Shown: positions 12,133-27,100, counted from the first letter of the stretch. The stretch: 37,656 nt of DNA from Temnopleurus reevesii (GCA_036244855.1 BQKZ01006073.1:1-37656), one strand, 5' to 3'. Numbers and translations are program-made. Notes: generated by a model not told the origin, from the letters alone.

Positions 12133-15100
12133 AAGGAGGAGGAGGAGGAGAAGGAGGAGGGGGGAGGAGGAGGAGCAGGAGGAGGAGGAGCAGGAGCAGG
12201 AGGAGGAGGAGGAGGAGGAAGATAATAACGATAATGATAATGATGATGATGATTAGGAGGAGGAGAAGGAGGAGGAGGAGGAGGAGAAGGAGAAGGAGAA
12301 GGGTGAGGATGATGATAATGAAGATGATGATGATGATGATGATGATGAAGAGGGTGATGATGATCGTTGATGATCATAATGATGATGAAGATGATAATGA
12401 TCGATAATGATGGTTATGGTGGTGTTGGTGGTAATGGCGATGATGGTGGTGGTGATGCTCGTGTGTCACTTTCAAATAATAAACTCTCCATTTAGTGATA
12501 TGACTTGAAATTGATATAATGTTTTAACCTCAGATACCCTTTCAAATTCTTGAAAAATCTCATACCAACTCAACCACCATTTTATCCATACAGGCCAATG
12601 TAGTGCGGACCCCTGTCAGAATGGAGCTACTTGTACTGATACGAATGGCGGAACGGCGTATGAATGCACATGTGCAGATGGATGGCTGGGTACAGATTGC
12701 ACCTTAGGTAAGTCTTGTACTCTCGTGCAGTCAAACCTGTCTTAGTAGCCACCTGTCTATAGTGATCATCTGTCTACGGTGGCCACCTCAATTTACTATT
12801 TTTGTAACCAAAATATGAACTATGTGTTTGTATTCAGTCGTCAAAATATCAGATTACATAGGTCAAAATGCTGCTTGCATAGATTAACATTAATGATAGG
12901 TTGGAAAAACACTGAAGCTTGCCCTATCGGCATATCATCAAGCACTTACATCCAATACACATTCCTTCTATTGAAATATGAATATTTGTTATCAGGTGAA
13001 TGAAAAGTAACTTTTACTTCACTTTACATTATCAAAATGGTCTTCTCGCTCCCTCCAGATGAAACTGTGCGTTATAGAACCTGACTATTGAGGTCGCATG
13101 CCTCTTTTGATTTCCTTCTGTTTACTTTTTCTATTTACTTTCTTCCTTGGGTGGCCACTATAGACAGGTTTGACCGTTATCCATATATGGTATTCATGAA
13201 AATTTCCTGAACAGTTGTGAAACAATCATTGAGTTACATTGTACATAATATTTCTTAATCTAGGCAAATTTCACAAAGGAAAACGTTACCAAAGAATGTT
13301 TCACAAAATCTTGAGTTTCTTTCTCACATAATTTTGAAGATTTCGTTCTTATATGTGGTCACGAATATGAAACTCATTGATAGGCTTTATAGGATTAAAG
13401 TCTTTTAAAAATGGGGGATATATTCCCCTCCACATCGAAAATCTAGAGTAAACTCTGTATCGGACAGAACTAAAAATTTTTAGAGAAAAACAGAATGGAT
13501 AAAAATGCAGATCTATGTTTTTACATTTCAGACCATTGTTTTAGAATTGTTTATTTAGATACACCTCTTGGGTTTGAATCATACTGATGTGTTTTGAAAT
13601 GTTAATGCCACAATGTTGTCATATTGTTCAGTATCATTGATTGTATGATTTAATTGATGTTTATATAATCACATGAAAAAGAATACCAATTTAAATAAAA
13701 GCATGGTTTTAGTAAAGGTCTTTCAATATTTTGTAGAAATCGAGAAATAGATGAAATAGATAAGAGCTGTAGATTTTTGCTAATCTAAATGAACAACCAT
13801 TTGTTGTTTTTATGTGAACACTAATAGAGATAATAGTAACAAGCCATAACAATTAAATGTTGATTTTTGTTTGCAGTTTGTAGATTTCTACACAGCTTTT
13901 GATGTGATATTGATGCAATCTTTCGCACTTTTTCAATGGACAACTTGAAGTACGCTTCAACAACAGGTCATGTGTGCTGTGAATTTAGGGATCAAACTGC
14001 AAAGTTTGCGATTTGGGATGTGAAGTTTGTGATTTTCGAAGTAAAACTATTAACCTAGGCCAGAGAATTTTGTAATCTGAGATGGGAAATTTGTAACTGG
14101 AGGTGCAAAGTTTGCACCCTTGGGTCCACAGATTTGGCATCTTGGATGTGGGGACAGATGATAATAATAATATACAACTTTATAGAGCGCTTAATATAAA
14201 GTGTTTGCAAGGTGCTCTGTGCATTATTACCCGACTGTAACATGGAAACCAAAATGGCGCTCACTGCATTCAAGGAATTTCTTCCCACCAGTATCCATTC
14301 ATTTCACCTATTCACCTCACCTGGGTCAGTTGCAGCACAGTATGTATAAATTTCTTGCTGAAGGAAATTAGCGTCTTGGATGGGATTCGAACCTACGAAG
14401 GCGAGAGTCTGAACCACGTGGAAGCGTTGTGGTATAGTGGTTCTGACTGTCGCCTTTCATGCACAGGTTCCTGGTTCAGTCTCATAAATGGTGTAAATTT
14501 TCTTCAGCAAGAAATTCATCCACATTGCGCTACACTCAACGCTTGTGAGGTGAATGGGTACATTGGAGGAATCTGTATTCCTTTTATGTGCGCTGGTGTA
14601 CGCCGGCTAAAGCCAAAGTAATAATAATGCAAAGCGCCTTGAGCACTTAGCAGATTAGATATGTTTGTTATATAACTTGCATCTATTATTATTATATTAC
14701 ACGAACCTGATGCCTCGACCCCCCCTAATACGTACTATTTGGCTTCCTGTTTCACTAACTTCACAACAAAAAACCTGCAAAATTTGCAACCTGGTCACAA
14801 AATTTATGGTTCCCATGATCTGCTGTGAAGTGTACTTCCGACCATCCATATTTTGCACTAACCCCGCACTTTGTCTGAATGCAGCGGAACCCTGTCTTAG
14901 CTCTCCGTGTAGCCCAAATGGAAACTGTCTATCATTTGAGAACAGTTTTGCATGTTCATGTGATATTGGATGGGACGGCGTTCAGTGTGAAATACGTAAT
15001 TATGCACCTGTTTCCTCTTTCTTCACAAATGATATTTGTTTGAGAATATACCCATACCAGTCTGGAATAACAATATCAAATTGTATTCTGTACCAAGTTG

Positions 15101-18100
15101 TTCCCTTTTCAAATTACAGTTACATCAAATGATATCTGTACCAAATAATCTGTTTTTTAGTACCACAGAAAGTTGTAGAAGTTTGATTGAGTCAAAATTT
15201 GAGGGAGTTTCCTTATATTGTAATCAATTGCAATGAATGAATTATCAAAGCTTCTTTAAGATATATATTGGGGCGAATCAAGTTTTCTGCAAGACTAAAG
15301 TGATTTTAGTTCTCAAATAATTTCTTGACTTTCACTCTTTTAGTACACAATAAGTTTAATAGTGATAGGTGTTTTTATATTGCTCTTACCAGTTCCTATT
15401 GAAACTGACAAAAGTGGTTCACATTATTATTAAATACCCGGTCATTTGATTCATAGCAAGTTGCTGTTAGGCAGCACTGGATGTGTCAATATATTGCAAG
15501 ATGACTCGACAAAATTCTTGATCTGTCAGACAGTATTTGAATCACTTTACACTAAAACCCTTAGTGTTTATTGAACACCAAATTTGGTTTAGATATTATG
15601 GAACATCAGAAAAGTGTTCAACAGCACACACAATGGTTTTGATTGATTCTTGTCCAATATGGAATAAAATTTTTAATTTCTTATAAAAAAATCAAACATA
15701 TTAAAATGACACGACTCAAATTGCATCGCATGTTGCTATCGAGATAACGACCAGTCGGTCGTTGATAGATTATCACTATCATATTACTTGTATCTAAACC
15801 AGATGGAACTTACGAACTTATGACGTTCATATTATTTCTGTTTGGGCCGGCTGAGTTTGCCAAATTTTATTTTGATTCTAAACAATGCTAGCAATTGCTC
15901 TAAAAGTCTTTCTTCACTTTAAGAATGATTTGTTGAAACACCATCCTTGCGTACTATTAGTGAAGATTTTTTTTTTTATTGTGCACTCTTTCGTAACCCC
16001 CTTGCACCTGTTTTGCCGTCTACAGCCGATCCGTGTGAGACCAATCCGTGTTCTGAGAATAGCACGTGTGTTAACAATGGTACTAACTTCTCCTGCGATT
16101 GTTTCAGTGCTTGGGTCGGAGATCTGTGTTTTGATGGTAGAGTATTTTTTATTTCGTTTTCATCTATCTAGTTTAATTAATCAAGAAAAAAATCATCTGT
16201 GTTTTCACGAAGTGACAGGAGCCAGAAGGTATTGTTACACGGAATGAGTTACAAATCCATTGAAATGTATCCTGCTAAAGAATTAAGACGTTGATCGATA
16301 GGATGCCTGTTGAATTGGTGCTATGTCAAGATTTCTTTGTCTCCATGCAACAATAGCCTTTGGCTCCTGTCACTTCGTGAAAATACGGACGAAATAAGCA
16401 CTGTTTTATGTAACTTTCCTGTCCTAAAAATGTAGGCCACGTCGTATGCGTATCTAAAAATGTTTTCAATACTGTTGGCAGCTGACTTAATCCTCATGCC
16501 TGTAAATATCAGAGGACATCAAAGAGACCCTAAATGTATAAATGTTTGCACAAATCGTGTTGATTAATGAAAGCACAATCCGTATTTTGTATATGTTTCA
16601 CATTTGTTCAATTGAAGCAGCAATATTTTGTAAGGAGGTAATGTTTTATGTCAAGAATTCACCCTGTGTTATATTTGTCCACCAGATGAAAGTATTTTAT
16701 TCAGAGTTTTGTTTATAAGCACTAACAATCTGATCTGCCTATTGGCTTAGGTGGAAAAGTACCAGTATGTTAATAATCATCTCCTCTTGCTTATTTATAT
16801 TTGGTCCCACATGTTCATTATTTTGTTGTTTTATGTTACCAATAGTGAACCCATGTAACAGCAATCCGTGCCTGAACGCTGGCATATGCACAGGTAGTCC
16901 CAGCGGCTTCGAATGCTCGTGTCCCGTGGAGTTCGTTGGCCTTACCTGCGAGACTGGTAAAGCATAAAGCATGTCACAAAAAATTGTTTTATCTTTTGCA
17001 TGCTTGCTGTTATGCCTTGGGAATACCATGCATGAGTGGACTTTTACTTTCTTTATACACAAAACACGTACACGTTTGCTTTTCTTCAGTTGAATGCAGA
17101 TTGAGCTTTCTTTTTATATATCATCATATTCTACTTTCTTCACCTTTATCCTTTTAGTTCATTTACACCCAAATTAGTTTGTTTCATTTTCAGCAAAGAA
17201 TTTCACTTTTCACATTTTGATCGATGCAAATTTGGGTCATATGTGGGCATATTCATTCTGGCGCATAAGTTTCACAATAATTTCTCCAATTTGCTGAGCT
17301 TTTTGTTGCTTTTTATTCATCACATCACACAACATGTATCCACTTGCATTATCTCTCCTGCTCTTATATTTGCATCATGGGGTTGCATGCAGTGGGGTTT
17401 TTAAATGTCTAAGGGGGTGTTGCTCAAAAGTTGCAATTGATCGCAAGTTGCACTTGATCGGAATGCGCCAATCAAAATCATCGTTTCATGTGCATCTTGT
17501 TATTAAAATGTGCATACAGTGCGCAAATGATAATGCACGTTACAATTTGCAAAGTTGCAGCTGATTTGCAGTTGATTCTGAGCAACACCCCAATACTTTC
17601 CATGTGCCAATATGCGTATATTTCAAAGGCGCCATTGACAAGTGTAAATGCATGTACATATTCATAGCTTAAACAGGAATAAGCATTATAAGCTTTCACA
17701 TTGCATTCCATTTTTTGTGCTCTTTACAATTCAACCTGCATGTATAACTTTCTTCCTCTTTATTACTTTAGGTTCCAGATGACTGTCCAATAAATGTTTA
17801 ATCAAATATTAGTGTTCCAATGGAGAAGTCAGCTATGGCGTGGAGTCTCGAGAACGTCTTGGATATATTGACACTTATTTTTTCTATTGTATTAGTACAA
17901 GCTCATCAATCCGTAACGTAAATATTTCATTTTGTATTTGTTTTACATTCATTCTCATATTATTGTCTTTGACTTTCTCTTACAGGTTTTCCAGTTCCAT
18001 CTACATTGTAGAAGAACTTTGTATATATTTTTATAACAAAAGTTCATTTCTTTGTTGAATTCTTATCGATTCATATTTCAGATAATATCAATTGATGGAA

Positions 18101-21100
18101 CTAACAAGTATTTTCTTCCTTTACACATGATATTTTTTCCAACATTGCATTCATTTTGTAGCATTAATGTTCATCTTATTATTTCATTTGTTTTTATAAT
18201 TGTCATCATCCATAAGATTGTGATGTTTGCATGGAAACATTGTTCTTAACCCCTCATTAATGTCTCAAACAATGTACTCTAATCAAATCAAGTTGGCTAT
18301 AGGCCTCTTCACTAATTGATTTGAATTAATTAAATTTAATAAATTAGTTTTTGATACAATTTACATTTATAAATACTTAACAAATTAACAGTATTTTTAT
18401 ATGAACAGACTATCAAATGCTTGGTATAATATATAATTATGTGGACTTACTGAGTGATTTTAATCAACCTCATAACTAGACAAGTAGTCTAATGCTAATC
18501 AATATTAATGAATAAAATGTTTGTTATAGAATTAGGTTTAGATTTTTAAATCATAAGCAATAAAAGTATCTTTCCCAGGATCAGTCAATTTTGACAAACC
18601 TCAATTTTTGGTTATCGCAAGTATGTATAAACCAACGCAATTTACCTTAAACCAAATCTTAGTTTTAGTTGACCAATAGCAAATATATTATGGTTTGAAA
18701 GCAGTTCATTGTGGTGAAGAATAATTGAAGAGGGTCGATCAGTTGTCTTACGATGTGCAAACGTAAAAAGCAGGTAGAATGATGTAGTGGCTGCAATGTA
18801 CTGCTAGCCTTCATCAGAATAAGATTAGGAAATATATTACTGTATATCTCATACACAAAGTGATTCAATACTTCAAATAGATAAATAGCACAAAGCTAAG
18901 AACTTATTTTAAAATGATTCATCGTTACCCCATGTGCAACACAGCGGACCCTTGTTTGTCTTCGCCCTGCCTGAATAATGCTATTGGATGTACCGGCTTT
19001 CCAAGCAGCTACGTGTGCGACTGTGCAGACGGCTTCGGTGGGATCAGCTGCGAAACAGGTGAGGAAGTATAGTATCTTCTAGAATAAGATAAAGAAAGAA
19101 AAGTAGGATTGAAAATTTGAGTTACCCCTTTGGAGGGAACGAGCTTCTACAGAAGCCAAGATTTTGAGGCTGCCACGAATGAAGTTGACTTTCACCGTCT
19201 AAATTACAGAATATTATTAAGCGATTTCAAGAACAATTTTTAAATTTATCAAAATGAGAAGAGTATGGCCTTTCCTTGATTAAATTAAATGGCATGAAAT
19301 AACAAAATTAGATTAACCATTGATTTAGAGGATTCTACCAAAATTCCCAACAGTAATACTGGCCAGCGCTCAAATTGTTAACATAAAGTAAATAGCACCG
19401 TGACGTTACACAGATTTAATAGTGTTTTTCAGAAAAAAATACTCACTTGGTTGTCATTATAGCAGGGTTCCAACTCTACCTGGAAAATGTAGAAAATGTG
19501 TTCCACTTTTTCCAAGCAGGAAAAATGTTAAGAATGGCTCCTTATTTTCACTTTGTTTTTCTCTAGTTGAATGTTTTCTTTAAAGAAATATGTCAAATAT
19601 TCTGAAATTATTCATCATATAATTGAAAAACAAGCTGCCATAAAGTGTTACAAAATTTAGAAAGTGTTTGTACTTATACATGGACAAATCAAGGATTATG
19701 AAAAAATAATGGTCACTTTTATCAAAAGTGATATCAAGAAGTTATTTTTCCTATTATTCTGAATTTCATCTTCATATAATTTTATTTTGTTTACCTATCT
19801 TCTCATTTTTTTGCCATTCATGACCTCTATTACCTCAATTCATTTACCTCTTTATCTGTTTATTAATTTACTGTTATCAATTTTTCATTTTCATTCAGTA
19901 ATTGACTTCTGCCTGATCAATGACCCCTGTCTGAATGGAGCAACTTGTACGAAAGATGTGGCGCTCAACTTCACCTGTACTTGCACAGGGGAGTGGGTCG
20001 GTGTGTTATGCGATGAGAGTAAGTAAATTTCAGTCGACAGAAGTGATTAAGAACCAATTTACTCCAAATTTGTTAGTTTTTGCTTCAATTTATCTTTTGA
20101 TTCAATTTATCTCTCCTTTCAACAGAATTGGAGGCCGGACAACTCTGCCTAAAGGCAGACTCACACCTTTGCGCAGAGTATAGCTCATCAGACGATGGAC
20201 TGATGTTTAGCTTCTCTCAAGGAGCATATGCCAAACGTCAGTCCACCATATAACCTGCATCTTTGTGCGTCTAGGGAGCATTTTTATTGTCAAAAACGCT
20301 GGGCTGGTGCAGGCTATAAACGCAAAGGTGTGAGTCGGCCTTCACGTTATACTATCTCTATGTGATCATATGACCATTGGAAATATGCGTGTTATAATAA
20401 GATTTTCCCATACTATTTCCAGGCCGAGCTAATGGACATGTTACCTATGTAATGAAAGTGATGTTAACGGACCCATCCAGATAATTCTTTTTCCATTTTA
20501 ACTTTTGAATTTTTGTTTCAGGTTATCTATGGGACTATGCTAATGACATGACATGTTCATGAAACTTCAACTATATATGTACCGGTATATAAAGATCTGT
20601 TCGATTGTTTGATATTGCTAAGTTTTCTTTTCGTATATGCAATAATTTCTTCTAGATTTGCGCTTTGCTTATCTGACATTTATTTTTGCAAACAATTGTA
20701 TTTCTTTTCTCTTATCATGCAGGCGCTTGCTTCCTTCCAATGTTAAAAACATCATATTGATAATCCCTTTTCAATACTTATTGCCAGTTGATAATTTACA
20801 AGCTACATGCGCATTCTTGAATGTTATTTTAGTGGTTACTAAAGGGGACATGAATATGAATTGCTGCTTTTTCAAAATCCTCATTTTGTTGCAAATGGAA
20901 GTTCTCTTATTTTCTGGTTTCTGGTGCGGCACTCACATTTCCTTTTTGAAGCATCTCTTTGTTTGATTTGAAGTTTGCGGGAACATTGCATTTTTTTCAT
21001 GTTTTCCACTTTCACATTATGCACTTGGGTTGCTCATGATTTCATTTATGTCTGGAATCATCCATGTTTTCATGAAGTGACGGTAGCCAAATGGTAATGT

Positions 21101-24100
21101 TGCATGAAACCAGTTACAATTTCATTGAGGCAATCCTTCTATAGAATTGATTTAACACGAGTTTCCAATAGGATGTCCTCCAGATTGTTGCTATGACTGG
21201 ATATAGTTGTATTCATACAACAGTACCCCTTTGGCTATCGTCGCTTCATGAAAACGCAGATGAAATGATTTTTCAATATGTAAGATTGTCATTGATGCTG
21301 TAAGTACAAATTTGATTTTCACGCATACATTTCTTCTCAAAATAGAAAAGGAATTATACAGATTTGGTTTTCCATTGATATATCAAGTTCAACACATCCC
21401 ATTTTGATAGAGAAGCAAATCAAAGGTTATCAAATTTGAAAGGAAGATAGAATTTGCCGTATCGGCCAAAAGTGTGTTATGAGACTACAATAATCATAAT
21501 AATATACCAATACTATGGAATAATATATTTTCATTGGTTGTCTTCCATTCTCCATTCATGACACATTTATTATTATTGAATTGCATCAAACACTTTCGAA
21601 CCAATTTCTCTGTATAAAATATATCAGCTATCGGCAATGCTATAAGATTTATTTCATTTTCCATGTACTATATAATCTAATGACAATGACAATTATTGGA
21701 CCCATGTCACCCTAATACGGCTAGTGGAATATGTTAAAGATGATGCCAATGTCAGTCAGATGAGGAAAATATTGCATTCACATTTCTTGCAAAACCTCTT
21801 AGATCTTGTTTGGTGTTAATCCTTGTTTAATTAAGCCATTATGCAATAAAACAAATAAAGGAATGATATATAGAGAGTGACAATATTAGACATATGCAGT
21901 ATAGAATCATAGTCGTTTCTCTCATATGGAGCAAAAATGTTTAAAATCTTGTTTTCTGTTTCTCTCCTAGTTAATACATGCAAGGATCAGCCATGTTTGA
22001 ATGGCGGGACTTGTACTGTAGAGGGCCTGAACTACACATGTGCATGCCCCAATGGGTATCTGGGAAACGACTGCGAAATTGGTAAGTAGGCCTAAAGAAA
22101 ATTGTTGATGATCCACTTAAGGGACTAAACCTATTATTTCCAGGAGGATGTTTAATGAAGATTGTTGCAGCGACTATAATTCAGCAAAATGAAATCCCTT
22201 GAAAACCTTGATTTAGATGAAAAGCACTATCTCTGATTGTTGCTGTGTTAACTTGTACTGTACAGGAACTACACATGTGCATGCCCCAATGGGTATCTGG
22301 GAAATGACTGCGAAATTGGTAAGTAGGCCTAAAGGAGATGGAATGTTATCTAGTTTGCGATGTGTTTGATATGATCCATAGATGGGTATTAAACATATTA
22401 TTTCCAGATTGTGAATTATTGCCAAAGCCATTAGTGGATCAAAAATAATTGAAATCATTATTGTAACGGATGGGCTATAGACAATACATAAAAAAATATC
22501 CACTTTGTTTGCCTTTAGATGTGGATGCTCTTCAACTGTCCTAAGAAATTAGTAGTAGCTGCTTTTGAAAAGGAGATGTAAATGGAATCTATCTGACTGT
22601 TGTTTGAGATTTGCCTAGGTGCACAAAATACTTGGAAGTCATTGCTTTTTCAGTGGTAATTGTATGGAAATGTAATGTACCTTAGGGTTGGAAGAACCTT
22701 AGCTTAATATTCTAACGATATAATGATTTTAATACATCATGTTTTTCAGAGTGCCATTATTCATTTTTGTTTAAATATTCAAGGCGCTTAAAAATACAAC
22801 TTCTGCCCTGATGTTCATCTGATTTTGTACTTGAAATTGTTAGAAATTAAATTTTTCTCAATAGTTTTACAATTTTTCCTCTGATAATCAATAAACGAGT
22901 AATTACTTCACATTGTTAATTCATATACTTGATTCATGTTATTTGATTGTTTTTTTTTCATCTCTCCCCAGAAAATCCATGCATTCTGGACAACCCTTGT
23001 CTTAATGGCGTGTGTCACTATGTCCCTGAAGGTAATTACACATGCACCTGTATTAATGGATGGAGAGGATTCAACTGTGACATCGGTAAGATCCTGTGAC
23101 AATAAATATAACAATGGTAGCTCTACATATACACCACATATGTCCACCGTTTGGTGCACATGGTGCTTTGGAAAGAGAGACAAAAATTGATAGTGAAAAT
23201 ATAAAAAAGATAGAGAGCAATAATTGTAATTCGGGAATTTCCTGAACATGTCTTAGTACTCTAGCATAGTAAAATATAATAAATGAATAATTAGTCCGGA
23301 GAAAACAGATACATTGTATGCTTTCAGATGGGATTAAAAGGATTCTGTTGATTCTGTTAATGATATATTTAGTAATTGGAAAGGTAATTGTTTCCAAAGG
23401 TTTGATCCTATAACTGGAAAAGCATGACCCTCCCTTCCTTGTTTTCTTTTTAGTTATATTTAATAATATAGCATCTAATAATGAACAGAGAGTGCATGTC
23501 CGTTGATATTTCAAAAGAGAGCTGTATAAACATTAAGAGGAAAATTAAACTTCATGGTGTACAAGTGGAATAATTTTGAGAATTATTCATTTTGCATTCA
23601 GTGTGAATGAAATAACTTCATTGCCATCTTTGTTGGAGATAACATTTTAGAGGATACAAAATTTGTAGAACAATACAATAGAAGGATTCTTATCTTTTCT
23701 TCCTTATACCTTACAATTTCTGCAATTTCATAATAATATCCTTCAGAATTGCCATATGAGATTAAATCACATTAATATGAAGTAAAAAAAAAATGCTGCA
23801 ATCTTCAGGCCATTCTTCATAATCTACTCTTATCTTCATAATGGACATGTCTGAATGGGGTCAATTTTTATTGCCTATAGATGCATTAGATACACTGATT
23901 TCAGGTATGAATGTCCCAACACACATTTCTATGTGATTATCTCTACAGTTGACGTATGTTTCAGCACGCCATGTCTGAATGGGGCTACGTGTATATGTCG
24001 GGGACACTGGTTTTAGATGTGAATGACCCATCGGCTTGCTTATATATATTTTGTAATATTTATATCACACCTTTCTGTCTATCTGATTATCTCTGCAGTG

Positions 24101-27100
24101 GATGTATGTTTCAGCACGCCATGTCTGAATGGGGCTACATGTATATATGTTGGAGATACTTCTTTTAGATGTGAATGTCCCACCGGCTGGCTAGGGGACA
24201 GATGCCAACAAGGTAATAGAATACAATATTTTATCATCAATCATAATGTGAAAATTATCATGTACTTGAGTTACCTTGATGTTGGAAAGTAAGTACTTAA
24301 TACTTGGTACCTATAAGTACAAACGGATACGCAAACATATTTGAAACAAATTGATATAATGATTACAACTACTTAATTAGTTTTAGTTACAATAAAATGA
24401 TTGGATAGAAATTAGTCTGATTCTCGATTTGCACATACATGTAAAATGCCAGAATAATCAACTTTGATTGTGGGCGTAAACGGAAAGACAAGAAGGAAAG
24501 AGAAGACAAATAGCTGAAAAACAAATATTTCTGACTACTGGGTAGCGTTTCACACAAAATTACGAATTACTATAAGAACAGTAATTAAGAATGGCTTTTA
24601 TCAATTCTTATGCTGAATGGTTGATAATCTTATAAGTATACACCCAATTAAATGGTTTGATCTGTTTTCATAAAGTCATTCACAATTTTAAGATTGATTT
24701 GGAGGAACATTGCCCTAGCTGATCTCTGTTTGGTTTGGTTGATATTTCTAATACATATTTATAGCAGGAGCATAACTCGCGGTGAGGGGATAATTATAAT
24801 GATAATAATGAACGGCTTCTATATAGCACTTATCAACTCTTTATGAAGAATTCTCTAAGCGCTCTACAGATGGGGAAGATCTTTGAATCAAATGATGGTG
24901 GGGATTGCATGACCCTCTATTTTTAAAGCAGTATGTTACTTTTGAAATACTCTCATCAAGCTATTCATTCTGTTAGAATATTTGATTGGGGCCTTTTTTG
25001 TTGGCCATTCTAGAACAAGGAGCGAAAGAAAAGATAAAAACAAGAGGAAGAAAGTGAGGAGGAGGAAGAAGAGGAAGCATTCTTTCAACATACTTTAGGA
25101 GCATGCCTCAGCATATTCTTGTTACAAAGAGTTTACAAATCACAAATCGATTCTAATGATATTAGCATTTTTCATTCATCTATTTTTAATATTTTCTTTC
25201 AGATGACGTCTGCCTGCCAAACCCATGCAAGAACCAGGGTGGCTGTACAAACATTGGTCTTACCGACTTCAACTGTACGTGTAGCTCAGAATGGACTGGG
25301 GACCTGTGTGAGATAGGTATAATATATATATTTTATTTTCTTTATGATTGGCGAGTTGTTATTTTGTTGTTATTATTTCATTACAAGAAAGGATTGTAAA
25401 ATTAAGCTGAAAAATAGAAAACTACATTACCCTAAATCAAAGAAGGCAGCTTTACTCTAAGGTTATGTTAGTAGATGGGATACAGAAGGTGCGAATGTCA
25501 CCTGAACATACCTAATGGGTGAAAACAAGAAAATGGTGAAAAATTAGCCCCTTTTTGACCATGAAGATGAACATAATTTACACCTTTTTTCAACATGCCC
25601 CCCAAAAAGGAATTGGACAGGGTAAATAACTTCATTCAACCCTTCATCAAATCTTCATGAATACAAAAGAAAATACTTTCCCTGTTTATTTGCTGAACAT
25701 ATGCAACACCTGTTCAACATTTCTCCTCAGAGTAACGGGGAAGGAAATTTCCATTTGTGAATGCTTGAAGGGAAGTTGTTTACCTTGTCCCAAATCGTTT
25801 GTCCCTTCTACTTCCAGTGAGTTACACTTCTATGCCAAGGGGAATTACATGTACATCTGAGTGAAAGCTAGAATAATTCGGAAGTATTCTGAAAAGTTTT
25901 GATTATACATATTTATATTTTTCGTCTTCCAGAGAATTCATGCCTGAGTAACCCGTGTGAGAATGGAGGGGAGTGTACCTTGACAAACCCTGGCTATATG
26001 TGTACATGTACGGAGGGCTGGATCGGCATCAATTGCAATATAGGTATGTAACGCCCACCGTGCATGTTACGACCACCAGATCCTCAAAAGATTTTAGATG
26101 TAGTGGAATGCTTCCGAGAATGTCTAATATTCTCTTTTAAAATCAAATAATTAGGCAGTCATAATGTGTCAGATAGTCTTTAATTTCCCCCAAAAATAAT
26201 GGTAACAAAATACAGCAAATGGAGGGGAATGTACCCGAACAAACTGGCTATATGTGTACATGTACGGAGGGCTGGATCGGCATCAATTTCAACATTGGTA
26301 TATGCAGGCGACCACAACACAAGCTATGCTTTTAGGGTTTTAACCTCCTTTATTTTTTTCTATGTTATCTTGTATAATCTTATGTTTATTATGTCCTTTG
26401 AAAAAGGAAATAAATGTTCTGTTCAATTAAAACAAATGTCCCCAAAATATTGTGATGATATAGAGGTTGCAACATCAGAGATTTTTTGTTCCTGGTCTTT
26501 GAAGATTATCCCAAGATTTTATCACAGGGATGACACTTTTCAATGTTTATTTACATAATATGATACAACTTTTAAAAAAATTAATTCTCAGTGGCATCCC
26601 TATTATCTTTATTAGTTTAAAATACCAAAATCTTGTCATTTTTGGTACTTTTAAGTAATAACTAGGTTATATCACTCATGTAAGTTGATACAAAGTGTTT
26701 CATATTTCTATCAGAAAACTTAAATATTCTCTAAGGAATGAGGATCCATAGATGCATGCATTTCTATGTCTCTCATGCCTGCGGAAAACTCAGTTATATC
26801 GTTGTCTTTAATTTATATGGAAATCAACATAAACTTCATGCACTCGCAACTACTGGCCAAAGTCAATTATTGTGATAAAATATAGTTTGCTATTAAATAC
26901 ATGTTTTATTGAAGGGTATGTAATGAATTTACAATGTAAATCTCGGTTTAGAATACAAATTTGAGTTGTCAGAATCATATTTACAGATATTGCATTAGTG
27001 AAACCCAGAAGTACAGATGTGACGGAATGAGAACTTATTGATCATAATACAAGAAACAAGCGTTATTGATATAAAAAAGAAGTACAAAAGAACTTATTTA

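Noticed and set aside
11790..12377. 195-codon minus-strand frame rich in His, Pro, Ser and Ile
   Set aside because: It is the complement of the GAT/GGA repeat and overlaps the EGF5 exon and the EGF6-side duplicated block.
20658..20966. 102-codon frame with scattered cysteines in intron 12
   Set aside because: No EGF spacing, no phase-1 splice sites that would link it to neighbours, and a hydrophobic AT-driven composition.
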